64,000 bases of DNA from Sphingomonadaceae bacterium (GCA_027533105.1 JAPZTW010000009.1:124001-188000), one strand, 5' to 3'. Positions 34,859 through 42,448 are shown, counted from the stretch's first letter. Translations and numbers: made by a program. Notes: generated by a model not told the origin, from the sequence alone.

Positions 34859-35685
34859 AGGCCCAGAGCCTTCAGCTGGCCATAGGCGGCACGGACGTGG
34901 ACCGGGGCATCATTGCCGCTGGCGCCAAGGCCGAAGGTGCCAGCCAGGGTTGCCGCCATCGACGGGCGCTGGCTGGCCGGCACGGCAGGCGCGGACAGGC
35001 CACTGGCGGAGAGTCCACTGCCGGAAGGGGCCGGATAGGCCGCCCATTGCGGCGCGGCGGGCAGTTCTCCGCCCATGGCCCGCTCCACCTTGCCGCGCAG
35101 CAGGCCCATCACCTCGCCGACCGAGCGCGGCTGGTTATCGGCATAGAAGATCGTGCGGTTGGCGGCGGCCGCTTCGGGCAGCAGCCCGGCCGCGCTCTGG
35201 CCCGGGTCCGCGGACAGCGCGGTCAGGAACCGGGTCGCCCCGGCCGAGCCGAGGAAATGCGCAAGGTAAAGCTCGGCCGCATCGGGTTCGCGCCCCAGCA
35301 CGGGGAGCAGCGCGGCGCGGTTGTCATTGGCCAGTTCGGCCGCCATCCGGGCGGACAGATCGGGATCGAACCGCATCGCCAGCACTTGCTGGCGCAGGGC
35401 GGGATCATCGATCCGGCCGCGATCGATCGCACTGCTGGCCCAGTCGAGGCCATGATTGGCGCCATGCCGGTCAAGCGTCTCCAGCCAGGTGCCACGGGTG
35501 AACTGGTAGAGCCCCGCCGCGCTCGACGTGGCGGCGCGTGCGGCGGGATCGAGGCTCGATTCCAGCCGAGCCTGGGCCAGCAGGTAATTGAAATCGACCC
35601 CGGTCGCCCGCGCCGCACGGGCAATCGCGCCCTGGACATCAGGACGCGAGGGCGCGGCAGCGGCAATGACATTCGGCTGGCTCAC
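34855..35685 (-). CDS. flagellum-linked lytic transglycosylase
   Basis: 276 residues. Catalytic domain at the N-terminus: VDFNYLLAQARLESSLDPAARAATSSAAGLYQFTRGTWLE, with catalytic Glu42 and the GLYQF motif of SLT enzymes. The C-terminal 100 residues are Ala/Ser/Pro-rich and may bind rod proteins, as SltF does. No classical signal peptide is visible, so export through the flagellar pathway is plausible. It complements the FlgJ here, which lacks an enzymatic domain, by opening peptidoglycan for the rod. 56 bp after flgN. Confidence 0.85.
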   Translation of the reverse strand: MSQPNVIAAAAPSRPDVQGAIARAARATGVDFNYLLAQARLESSLDPAARAATSSAAGLYQFTRGTWLETLDRHGANHGLDWASSAIDRGRIDDPALRQQVLAMRFDPDLSARMAAELANDNRAALLPVLGREPDAAELYLAHFLGSAGATRFLTALSADPGQSAAGLLPEAAAANRTIFYADNQPRSVGEVMGLLRGKVERAMGGELPAAPQWAAYPAPSGSGLSASGLSAPAVPASQRPSMAATLAGTFGLGASGNDAPVHVRAAYGQLKALGL

Positions 35686-35741
35686 GCCAAACCTCCCCTT
35701 CAGGCAAGTGCTGGGGGTGGTTCAGCAAGGGGCGTGCCAAT

Positions 35742-36092
35742 TCAGCTGGTCGGCATCCTGTAGGCATGGGCAGCGGTGCCCGGACGATAGAGCGCCGGGC
35801 TCCCCGCCAGCACTTCCAGCCGGGCCGCGACATTGGCGGCCAGCAGGTTGCGAACCTGGCGGTTTACCTCGTTTATGCGCTTGGCCGCGTCGAGCAGCCC
35901 GCGGCATTCCTCGTCGAGCGCGAAGTCGCTGCCAAAGGGTCCGGCGGCGTCGATCCGGCCGCACAGCGCGCGCTTGTCGTTCGCGCAGCCCAGGATCGCA
36001 TCCAGGTCCAGCCCGGCAAGCGCCTGCCGCTCGGCCTGCAGGACGGCAACCATCTGCCGCAGATTGTCGCGCAGGTCTTCGCTGGCGGTCAT
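35742..36092 (-). CDS. flgN: FlgN-like flagellar export chaperone
   Basis: 116 residues, helical. LRDNLRQMVAVLQAERQALAGLDLDAILGCANDKRALCGRI in the first half and NEVNRQVRNLLAANVAARLEVL in the second match the FlgN pattern. FlgN escorts FlgK and FlgL. Identification leans on its position directly after flgM with a 4-bp overlap, a common pairing. Confidence 0.75.
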   Translation of the reverse strand: MTASEDLRDNLRQMVAVLQAERQALAGLDLDAILGCANDKRALCGRIDAAGPFGSDFALDEECRGLLDAAKRINEVNRQVRNLLAANVAARLEVLAGSPALYRPGTAAHAYRMPTS

Positions 36093-36364
36093 TGTTCGAT
36101 CCTCAAGAGCAGGCCGCTGGCGATCAGTGCATCGGCAACGCGCAGCGGAATGACGGGATAACGGCCCTGTTCGAGCGCCTTGCGGATCTCGCTGACCCGC
36201 TCGTGGTCGATCGGCGGCGTGCCGGGATCGGCCGCGCCGCTCAATTCGACGGCCGGGCCGGCTGGCGCACCCTGGGCCGGACCGGCGCGACGCTCGGCAC
36301 CAGGCCGGGGGGCACGCGGATCCAGCGCGGCGGCGCGGATCGGGTTAAGATCGATCGAAGGCAT
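36089..36364 (-). CDS. flgM: anti-sigma-28 factor FlgM
   Basis: 91 residues from the ATG at 36364 (AGGAG 7 nt upstream; a start at 36379 is possible). The Pro/Ala-rich disordered N-terminus starts MPSIDLNPIRA. The sigma-binding C-terminus reads HERVSEIRKALEQGRYPVIPLRVADALIAS. It holds FliA until the hook is complete and is then exported. Overlaps flgN by 4 bp. Confidence 0.88.
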   Translation of the reverse strand: MPSIDLNPIRAAALDPRAPRPGAERRAGPAQGAPAGPAVELSGAADPGTPPIDHERVSEIRKALEQGRYPVIPLRVADALIASGLLLRIEQ

Positions 36365-36384
36365 GATCGGCTCCTGCATCTGTC

Positions 36385-36406
36385 ATCGGCCGAAAGAACG
36401 GCCGAT
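36385..36406 (-). promoter_or_regulatory. hairpin in the flgM leader
   Basis: ATCGGCCG / CGGCCGAT perfect 8-bp stem with a 6-nt loop, 20-40 nt before the flgM start. No T run follows, so it is not a classical terminator; it may set mRNA stability between flgA and flgM. Confidence 0.4.
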
Positions 36407-36428
36407 ATCCGCCGCTATTAAGGGCCGG

Positions 36429-36446
36429 GCGGCAAGTTCTTGCCGC
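36429..36446. promoter_or_regulatory. palindrome GCGGCAAG-TT-CTTGCCGC between flgA and flgM
   Basis: Perfect 8-bp arms. The same CGGCAAG-N2-CTTGCCG core occurs upstream of flgB (38052) and, with one mismatch, twice in fliK. It resembles FlbD (ftr-type) enhancer sites. No sigma-54 promoter was found next to this copy, so a stem-loop function cannot be excluded. Confidence 0.5.
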
Positions 36447-36447
36447 T

Positions 36448-36939
36448 TCACGGCAATTCCACGCCGACCACGCCGGGGCGCAGCACCCGGCCGCGCAGGA
36501 CCGGCGCCTTGGGCGCCAGCCCGCGGACCTTGATCCAGGCCCCACCCGCGCCGCCTTCCAGCGCTTCGCCCGGTTGCGACAGGGCGAAGCCCTCGCCCGC
36601 AACGACAATGCTCACCGCATCGCCGCGCTGGACCAGCAGCGGCTGCGCCAGGCCGGCACCACTGCCCATGACCGGCACATAGAGCGTCCAGCCGCCCGCG
36701 ACCGGACAGCGCAGCTGCACCGCCTCGCGCCGCGTGCCGTGCCAGCTCAGCAGCGGTTCTGCCGGGCAGCGGGCCAGCCGCAGCCGGCGGTCGAGCGGAG
36801 CGGCGGCCCCACCGGGCTGGCCGATTGGCACCCCGGTGAAGGTGGTCACGGCCCGGTCGAGCGCGGTCAGATCGACCGGCGCATTGGCCAGGGCAGGCGC
36901 GGTCAGCAGGGCCAGAGCAAGCGGAACGAGGGCTTTCAT
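36448..36939 (-). CDS. flgA: flagellar P-ring assembly chaperone FlgA
   Basis: 163 residues. Signal peptide MKALVPLALALLTAPALANA, then DLTALDRAVTTFTGVPIGQPGGAAAPLDRRLRLARC and the SAF-like C-terminal part QRGDAVSIVVAGEGFALSQPGEALEGGAGGAWIKVR. Periplasmic chaperone for FlgI. Overlaps the ExbD-like gene by 4 bp. Confidence 0.88.
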   Translation of the reverse strand: MKALVPLALALLTAPALANAPVDLTALDRAVTTFTGVPIGQPGGAAAPLDRRLRLARCPAEPLLSWHGTRREAVQLRCPVAGGWTLYVPVMGSGAGLAQPLLVQRGDAVSIVVAGEGFALSQPGEALEGGAGGAWIKVRGLAPKAPVLRGRVLRPGVVGVELP

Positions 36940-37322
36940 GGTTGGTCCTCCACCTGGGGGGCAGTGTCGTAAGTCAGGGTCGCCTGCGGCTGGAACGGCA
37001 GGCCCGGTTCAAGGATCACCCGCACCGGCCGGTCGATCCCGGCGATCAGCGCGGCGGCGGCGGACGCGGCGGCTGGATCGGCCAGCACGGTCAGCCGCTG
37101 GCGCGGATCGGCGGGCTGATCCGCCAGCCATTGCGCCAGGTCCGGGCCGCCCGGCGCGGCGCTCCATACCGCCACCGGTTCGGCGGTTGCCGGCAAGGCC
37201 GCGATTGCCGGCGGGTTGGCCGCGGCCGGGGCTTGCTGCACCGCCGCCGCCATGACCATGAACAGGATCAGCGACAGGTCGGCCAGTACGGTCTGCCAGC
37301 CGCTGCCGGCGCGGGCCATCAT
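36936..37322 (-). CDS. ExbD/MotB-like small channel partner
   Basis: 128 residues. One N-terminal membrane helix (VLADLSLILFMVMAAAV, about 12-29) preceded by a short cytoplasmic tail. It carries an Asp at the cytoplasmic end, as in the proton-carrying helix of ExbD, TolR and MotB. The periplasmic remainder (about 30-128) is short and lacks an OmpA-type peptidoglycan-binding domain, unlike the real MotB at 47030. Translationally coupled (4-bp overlap) to the MotA/TolQ-like gene. Probably the other half of that channel; function unknown. Confidence 0.6.
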   Translation of the reverse strand: MMARAGSGWQTVLADLSLILFMVMAAAVQQAPAAANPPAIAALPATAEPVAVWSAAPGGPDLAQWLADQPADPRQRLTVLADPAAASAAAALIAGIDRPVRVILEPGLPFQPQATLTYDTAPQVEDQP

Positions 37323-37975
37323 GCCGCCCGCCCGCGCCCGGCGGCGCGCAGTTCGTCACAGGCCGGGCCGACCTGCGTTGCCAGCCAGTCGATCAGCTGC
37401 TGGCGCTCGCTTTCCTCGGCCTGGGCGGCGCGTTCCACCATCCGGGCCAGCGGGGCGAGCAGCAGGTTGGCCGCCAGCAGGCCATAAAGCGTGGTGGTCA
37501 CCGCCATCGCGATCGCCCCGGTGATGCCGTCTTGCGCCAGCCCCGTCGCCGAGAGCTGGCTGAGCGAAACGAGCGTACCCGCCAGGCCGAAGACCGGCGC
37601 CAGTTCCGCCGCCTGGGCCAGGGTCCGCACCGCGCGCTCGCTTTCGGCCAGCCGCCGGGTGCGGTGCGCACGATGGGCCGCCAGCAGCGCCGGGACCGAG
37701 CGCCGCGCGATCAGGCGATCGGCCACCTCGTCGAATTCGGCATCGCCCGAATGGTGCGGCACGGCCCGCAGCAGACCGTCGCGGTGGATTTCCTGGACCT
37801 GTTGCGCCAGCTCGGCCTGGGTCCGTTCAAGATCGAAGTGGCGGCGGCCCAGCTGGGCCAGCTTGGCAAGCGTGATCCGGCAATCCCGCCAGCCGCTGCG
37901 CAGCACCGTGGCCAGCAGCGTGCCCCCGCCCACGATCAGCGCGGAAGGTCCATCGATCAGCGTGGCGAAGTCCAT
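37319..37975 (-). CDS. MotA/TolQ/ExbB-family proton channel protein
   Basis: 218 residues from the ATG at 37975 (GGAG upstream). First helix near residues 8-25. A cytoplasmic helical stretch with charged residues follows (RTQAELAQQVQEIHRDGL). The two conserved helices LAPVFGLAGTLVSLSQL and ITGAIAMAVTTTLYGLLAANLLLAPLA match the channel motif of MotA, TolQ and ExbB. It differs from the canonical MotA at 46163. With the ExbD-like partner it heads the flagellar operon through fliA. It could be a stator accessory or an alternative energiser. Confidence 0.75.
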   Translation of the reverse strand: MDFATLIDGPSALIVGGGTLLATVLRSGWRDCRITLAKLAQLGRRHFDLERTQAELAQQVQEIHRDGLLRAVPHHSGDAEFDEVADRLIARRSVPALLAAHRAHRTRRLAESERAVRTLAQAAELAPVFGLAGTLVSLSQLSATGLAQDGITGAIAMAVTTTLYGLLAANLLLAPLARMVERAAQAEESERQQLIDWLATQVGPACDELRAAGRGRAA

Positions 37976-38033
37976 CGGGCAAGCTCCTTTGCCTGCGAAG
38001 GACGGTTGCCGCCCGGCGCGCTTTACCCGGTGG

Positions 38034-38067
38034 CGGCAGATTGCCGGATGGCGGCAAGACCTTGCCG
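38034..38067. promoter_or_regulatory. paired FlbD-type enhancer palindromes upstream of flgB
   Basis: Two inverted repeats with centres about 20 bp (two helical turns) apart: CGGCA-GA-TTGCCG at 38034-38046 and CGGCAAG-AC-CTTGCCG at 38052-38067. They lie 45-75 bp upstream of the sigma-54 promoter at 38111, the expected place for a bacterial enhancer. FlbD, encoded at 51060, is the candidate activator. Confidence 0.6.
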
Positions 38068-38110
38068 GTTGCCGGGGCCGAGATCCACGCAATTCGGCCA
38101 TTTCGGCATT

Positions 38111-38126
38111 TGGCACGGTGCTTGCG
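38111..38126 (+). promoter_or_regulatory. sigma-54 promoter of the flgB operon
   Basis: TGGCACG-GTGC-TTGC is an exact match to the -24/-12 consensus (GG-N10-GC). The predicted start of transcription is near 38137, giving a 27-nt leader with AAGGAA before the flgB ATG. Confidence 0.9.
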
Positions 38127-38163
38127 AAAAGGCGGGCACGCATTTGTTGCAAGGAACACGCAC

Positions 38164-38511
38164 ATGACTTCGGGTCTGTTCGGCATTCACGCCACCGCGC
38201 TGGAGCTGCGATCGCAGCGGCTGGCGATGATCACCAGCAACATCGCCAATGCGGCGACCCCCGGCTACAAGGCGCGCGACCTCGATTTCGCCGCCGCGCT
38301 CAAGGCCAGCAACGAAGGACTGGGCACCGATGGCGCGGTCAGCCAGGCGACGCGCTACCGCGTGCCGGTCATGCCCAGCCTCGATGGCAACACGGTCGAA
38401 ATGGCGACCGAGCAGACCGCCTTTGCCGAGAACGCCGTGGCTTACCAGGCCACGCTGGGCTTCCTGCGCGGGCGGATCGAAACGCTGACCCGCGCGCTGA
38501 AGGGCGAATGA
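38164..38511 (+). CDS. flgB: flagellar basal-body rod protein FlgB
   Basis: 115 residues from the ATG at 38164. The N-terminal FLG_bb_rod motif ALELRSQRLAMITSNIANAATPGYKARDLDF and the C-terminal helical NAVAYQATLGFLRGRIETLTRAL are the axial-protein ends. Proximal rod. First gene of the flgB-flgL-motAB operon; overlaps flgC by 4 bp. Confidence 0.94.
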   Translation: MTSGLFGIHATALELRSQRLAMITSNIANAATPGYKARDLDFAAALKASNEGLGTDGAVSQATRYRVPVMPSLDGNTVEMATEQTAFAENAVAYQATLGFLRGRIETLTRALKGE

Positions 38512-38918
38512 CCATGGCCCAGCCGCTGACCCTGTTCGGTGCCGCCCAGCGTGCCATGTCGGCCCAGCTGGTGCGGATGAACGCCGCCGCCTCGAACCTG
38601 GCCAACGCCGGGACGGTAAGCGGCAGCGAGGCCGAGGCCTATCGCCCGATCCGCACCGTTTTTGCCGCCGAGCTCGACAATGCCTCGGGCCTCAGCACCG
38701 TGCGCGTGGGCGGCATGATGCGGGAAAATGCCGCGCCGGTGAAAAGCTACCAGCCCGATCACCCGCTGGCCGATGCCGAGGGCAATGTCTGGACCGCGCC
38801 GGTCGATGAGAATGCCGAGATGGTCGAGATGCTCGACGCCTCGCGCCAGTATCAGAACCTGGTCGAGGCGCTGTCCACCGCCAAGCAGCTGATGCTCGAA
38901 ACCCTTAGAATGAAATGA
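38508..38918 (+). CDS. flgC: flagellar basal-body rod protein FlgC
   Basis: 136 residues. AAQRAMSAQLVRMNAAASNLANAGTV at the start, YQPDHPLADAEGNVWTAPVDENAEMVEMLDASRQYQNLVEAL near the end, both FlgC hallmarks. Proximal rod. An internal ATG at 38514 is an equally possible start. Confidence 0.95.
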   Translation: MTMAQPLTLFGAAQRAMSAQLVRMNAAASNLANAGTVSGSEAEAYRPIRTVFAAELDNASGLSTVRVGGMMRENAAPVKSYQPDHPLADAEGNVWTAPVDENAEMVEMLDASRQYQNLVEALSTAKQLMLETLRMK

Positions 38919-38937
38919 TTTCTGAAAGGATCATGCC

Positions 38938-39225
38938 ATGGTCGATGCCGTAACCGCCAGCGGGAGCAAGCCGCTGTCCGCCCCGCCGAAGATGCCGGCT
39001 TTGGGCCAGGCCGATTTCATCCGGCTGCTGACCACCCAGCTCAAGCAGCAGGATCCGACCGATCCGGTCGATAACAAGGAGATGATCGCGCAAATGGCGC
39101 AGTTCTCCTCGCTGTCCGGGATCGACCAGATCAATTCGACGCTGAAGGACATCGCCACCCGGCTCGACCAGGTGATTGCCGCGCAAGGTGCCCTCAACGC
39201 TGCCCCAACCGTCACTCAGGAGTAA
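38938..39225 (+). CDS. flgD: hook-capping protein FlgD, short form
   Basis: 95 residues only. The conserved N-terminal block GQADFIRLLTTQLKQQDPTDPVDNKEMIAQMAQFSSLSGIDQINSTL is present, but the C-terminal beta-domains of typical FlgD (around 220 residues) are absent. FlgD caps the growing hook and is discarded. The stop is clean, with no downstream remnant in frame, so this is a natural short form rather than a frameshift. Confidence 0.9.
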   Translation: MVDAVTASGSKPLSAPPKMPALGQADFIRLLTTQLKQQDPTDPVDNKEMIAQMAQFSSLSGIDQINSTLKDIATRLDQVIAAQGALNAAPTVTQE

Positions 39226-39230
39226 CTGCA

Positions 39231-40040
39231 ATGTCCTTCTACACCTCGCTCAACGGGCTTAAGAACGCCCAGACGGGACTGTCGGTGATCGCCAACAACC
39301 TGGCCAATGCCGAAACCACCGGGTTCAAGAAGAGCCGGGTCAATTTCTCCGACATCGTCTCGGGCACCTCGGCCTCGAACCCCAAGCTGGTCAAGGGCAT
39401 CGGTTCGTCGGTCCAGTCGATCGACCAGAACTTCTCGCTGGGGCCGACCCAGCAGACCGGCGCGGCGCTGGACCTGGCGATCAATGGCGAAGGCTTCTTC
39501 ACCAAGGTCTCGCCCGTGACCGGCAAGACCTTCTTCACCCGCAACGGCAACTTCAACCTGGAAGGCGGCTTCATCACCGATGGCCAGGGCAACCGCCTGC
39601 AGGTGCTGCCGGTGGATGGCGTCGGCAATGTCACCGGCACCACCCCGCAGGATGCCGCGGTGCCCGCCGTCAATGCCGCCGGGGCCGAGCTGCTGTCGGT
39701 AACGGTCAAGGTCGATGGTTCGGTCGTGGCCGCCTTCGAGGACGGCACGAGCCAGTCGGTCGGCAAGATCGCCCTGGCCGGGTTCGTTGCCCCCAACGGC
39801 CTGCTGCAGCTTGGCGGGCAGGACTGGCAGGCAACCGGCATTTCCGGCCCGCCGAACTATGGCCAGCCCGGCGCGGCCAAGTTCGGCACGATGCTGTCGG
39901 GCAGCCTTGAGGGTTCGAACGTCGACATTGCCGAGGAAATGGTCGGGCTGATCACCGCCCAGCGCTATTTCCAGGCCAATGCCAAGGCGATCGATACCGC
40001 GACGCAGCTGTCGCAGACGATCATCAACCTGCGCAGCTAA
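39231..40040 (+). CDS. flgE: flagellar hook protein FlgE, short form
   Basis: 269 residues against about 400 in enterobacteria. N-terminal YTSLNGLKNAQTGLSVIANNLANAETTGFKKSRVNFSDI and C-terminal GSLEGSNVDIAEEMVGLITAQRYFQANAKAIDTATQLSQ are the rod/hook ends, and NGEGFF marks domain D1. The size means the outer D2 domain is small or lacking. The position after flgD identifies it as hook rather than rod. Confidence 0.9.
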   Translation: MSFYTSLNGLKNAQTGLSVIANNLANAETTGFKKSRVNFSDIVSGTSASNPKLVKGIGSSVQSIDQNFSLGPTQQTGAALDLAINGEGFFTKVSPVTGKTFFTRNGNFNLEGGFITDGQGNRLQVLPVDGVGNVTGTTPQDAAVPAVNAAGAELLSVTVKVDGSVVAAFEDGTSQSVGKIALAGFVAPNGLLQLGGQDWQATGISGPPNYGQPGAAKFGTMLSGSLEGSNVDIAEEMVGLITAQRYFQANAKAIDTATQLSQTIINLRS

Positions 40041-40078
40041 GGCCCGACCCGCTCGTTCGGGCCAATTAGGAGACTTCC

Positions 40079-40819
40079 ATGGACCGCCTGATCTGGACCG
40101 CAGTGACCGGCATGAACGCGGCGATGACCCGGCAACGGGTGATCGCCAGCAACATGGCCAATGCCCAGACCATCGGCTTTCGCGCCGAGGTGCTGCGGGC
40201 CAGTGCGATGACGCTGAAAGGCCCGGCCGTGGAAGCCCGCGCCATGACCCTGGCGGAAGTGCGCGGCGCGATCATGACACCCGGCACGATGGTCGCCACC
40301 GGCCGCCCGCTGGATGTCGCCATGCAGGGCGAGGCGCTGCTGACGGTCCAGGCCCCGGATGGCACCGAAGCCTATACCCGGCGCGGCGACCTGTCGGTTT
40401 CGCCGGCCGGCTTGCTGGTCAATGGCGAAGGCTTTGCCGTGCTGGGCGATGGCGGGCCGATCAGCCTGCCACCCGGCGCGACGGTGACGATTGCCGAGGA
40501 CGGCGCGGTCCTGACCCGCGATCCGGCCAGCCCCGATGCCCCGGCCACCCAGGTCGCCCAGCTCAAGCTGGCCAGCCCGGCCGGCAGCGAGACCGTCAAG
40601 GGGCTGGACGGCCTGTTCCGGGTGGCCGGCGGCGGCATCCTGCCCGCTGACGCCCAGGCCCGGCTGGCCATCGGCACGCTCGAACAGTCGAACGTCAAGC
40701 CCAGCGAGGTGCTGGTCGAAATGGTCGAGGCCCAGCGGGCCTTTGACATGCGGACCAAGCTGATCGCGACCGCCAAGGAACTCGACGAAGGCGGCGCCAG
40801 CCTGATGCGGCTGGGCTGA
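40079..40819 (+). CDS. flgF: flagellar rod protein FlgF
   Basis: 246 residues. MDRLIWTAVTGMNAAMTRQRVIASNMANAQTIGFRAEV opens, ALLTVQAPDGTEAYTRRGDLSVSPAGLLV is the FlgF/G core, NVKPSEVLVEMVEAQRAFDMRTKLI closes. Proximal rod. GGAG lies 8 nt before the start. Confidence 0.93.
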   Translation: MDRLIWTAVTGMNAAMTRQRVIASNMANAQTIGFRAEVLRASAMTLKGPAVEARAMTLAEVRGAIMTPGTMVATGRPLDVAMQGEALLTVQAPDGTEAYTRRGDLSVSPAGLLVNGEGFAVLGDGGPISLPPGATVTIAEDGAVLTRDPASPDAPATQVAQLKLASPAGSETVKGLDGLFRVAGGGILPADAQARLAIGTLEQSNVKPSEVLVEMVEAQRAFDMRTKLIATAKELDEGGASLMRLG

Positions 40820-40859
40820 GCCCGGCGCGCCTGAAGCCCATTTTCACGGAGACCAACCC

Positions 40860-41648
40860 ATGCCCTCTTCCGCCCTCCATGTCGCCCGCACCGGGCTTGA
40901 AGCCCAGGATGCCCGGATGCGCGTGATCGCCAACAACCTGGCGAACATCGGCACGACCGGATTCAAGCGCGACCGCGCCAATTTCGCCACGCTGGCCTAC
41001 CAGGAAAACCGCGTCGCCGGGCAGCAGAGCTCGACCGAGACGGCCTATGCCACGGGGCTCAACCTGGGCACCGGGGTCAGCCTGCAATCGACCACCAGCA
41101 TCACGACGCAAGGCACGCTGTCGAACACCGGCAACCCGCTTGACCTGGCGCTGGATGGCGAAGGTTATTTCCAGGTCCAGCTGCCCGGCGGTCGGCTGGC
41201 CTATACCCGGGCGGGCAATTTCACCCGTTCGGCCGAAGGTGCGCTGGTGACGGCGCAGGGCTATGCCGTGCAGCCCGCGATTGCCATCCCGGAGGGCGCC
41301 AGCGCCATCTCGATCGGCACCGACGGCACGGTTTCCGCGCTCCTGCCCGGATCGGGCGAGCCGACCGAACTGGGCCAGATCACGCTCGCCAGCTTTGCCA
41401 ACCCGGCGGGCCTGCAGGCGCTGGGCGACAACTTCCTGTCCGAAACCGCCGCCAGCGGTCCGGCCCAGCTGGGCGCGGCTGGCGATGGCGGGCGCGGCCA
41501 GATCCGCCAGAACATGCTGGAAGGATCAAACGTCAACGTGGTCGAGGAGCTGGTCGACATGATCGAGACCCAGCGCGCCTACGAGATCAATTCCAAGCTC
41601 ATCTCCGCTGTCGACGAGATGCTGCGCAACGCCAACCAGACGCTTTAG
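40860..41648 (+). CDS. flgG: flagellar distal rod protein FlgG
   Basis: 262 residues, the standard length. ALHVARTGLEAQDARMRVIANNLANIGTTGFKRDRANFATL, DGEGYFQVQLPGGRLAYTRAGNFTRSAEG and NVNVVEELVDMIETQRAYEINSKLISAVDEML are textbook FlgG. Distal rod joining the hook. Confidence 0.96.
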   Translation: MPSSALHVARTGLEAQDARMRVIANNLANIGTTGFKRDRANFATLAYQENRVAGQQSSTETAYATGLNLGTGVSLQSTTSITTQGTLSNTGNPLDLALDGEGYFQVQLPGGRLAYTRAGNFTRSAEGALVTAQGYAVQPAIAIPEGASAISIGTDGTVSALLPGSGEPTELGQITLASFANPAGLQALGDNFLSETAASGPAQLGAAGDGGRGQIRQNMLEGSNVNVVEELVDMIETQRAYEINSKLISAVDEMLRNANQTL

Positions 41649-41660
41649 GAGTAAGGTCCG

Positions 41661-42437
41661 ATGCCGCAGGCCATCGTCAGCATGCTCCCCTCCCGCTGGC
41701 GGGAGGGGTCGGGGGAGGGTCTGTCGACCGCCCCTGCCGTGCCTAACAAGCCCTCCCCTAGCCCCTCCCGCCAGCGGGAGGGGAAAGCGTGGGCAGCGGC
41801 GCTTTGCGCGCTGGCTTTCGCTAGCCCAGCCCTTGCCAAGCCCAAGCCGGCGCCCGGTTTCGAAGCCGCGCTGCCCGCCCCGCCGCCGGCGGCAAAGGCC
41901 GCAGATGGCGCGATCTTCAACGTCAGCTCGGGCTATGCCGCGCTGACCCAGGGGCACCGCGCCCGCGCGGTAGGCGATCCGGTCACGATCCTGCTGGTGG
42001 AAAGCACCACCACGGCGAAATCGGCCGGTTCGAAGACCCAGCGCGGCGGCGGCGCATCGATTACCCCGCCTACGGCGGGGCCGCTGTCATTTTTGAACCC
42101 CGATGCCCTTAAAGCTTCCAGCCAGTCGTCGTTCAAGGGCGATGGCACGGCCAGCCAGACCAGCACGCTTTCCGGCGAACTGGCGGTAACCATTGCCGAA
42201 GTGCGGCCCAATGGAACCGCGCTGGTACGCGGGGAAAAGCGCATGTTGCTGAGCCAGGGCCACGAGTGGATTCAGTTCTCGGGAATCGTGCGGCTGGCCG
42301 ATCTCGATGCCGAAAGCCGGATCGTCTCGTCCCGCGTGGCCGATGCCCGGATCGAATATGCCGGCAACGGCGCGATCCAGCGGGCCAGCCGCGAAGGCTG
42401 GCTGAGCAAGTTCTTCAACTTCATTTCGCCGTTCTGA
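41661..42437 (+). CDS. flgH: flagellar L-ring protein FlgH with repeat-derived N-terminus
   Basis: 258 residues. The mature part is normal: AIFNVSSGYAALTQGHRARAVGDPVTILLVESTTTAKSAGSKTQRGG, GELAVTIAEVRPNGTALVRGEKRMLLSQGHEWIQFSGIVR. Residues about 9-41 (SRWREGSGEGLS through SPSRQREG) are the translation of a palindromic repeat placed between the start codon and the signal sequence AWAAALCALAFASPALA. No lipobox cysteine is visible at the cleavage point, though FlgH is usually a lipoprotein. A GTG at about 41738 inside the repeat is another possible start. Confidence 0.92.
   Translation: MPQAIVSMLPSRWREGSGEGLSTAPAVPNKPSPSPSRQREGKAWAAALCALAFASPALAKPKPAPGFEAALPAPPPAAKAADGAIFNVSSGYAALTQGHRARAVGDPVTILLVESTTTAKSAGSKTQRGGGASITPPTAGPLSFLNPDALKASSQSSFKGDGTASQTSTLSGELAVTIAEVRPNGTALVRGEKRMLLSQGHEWIQFSGIVRLADLDAESRIVSSRVADARIEYAGNGAIQRASREGWLSKFFNFISPF
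41685..41783. repeat. composite palindromic repeat inside flgH
   Basis: Hairpin CCCCTCCCGCTGGCGGGAGG(GG), GGGGGAGGGT, a variable middle, CCCTCCCC and hairpin CCCCTCCCGCCAGCGGGAGG(GG). Same architecture as the copy at 31141. Length and phase keep the flgH frame open. Confidence 0.9.
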
Positions 42438-42448
42438 GGAGGACCGCC

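Noticed and set aside
37976..38110. A sigma-54 promoter on the minus strand for the MotA-like operon
   Set aside because: GG and GC pairs are present, but none has the required 10-bp spacing.
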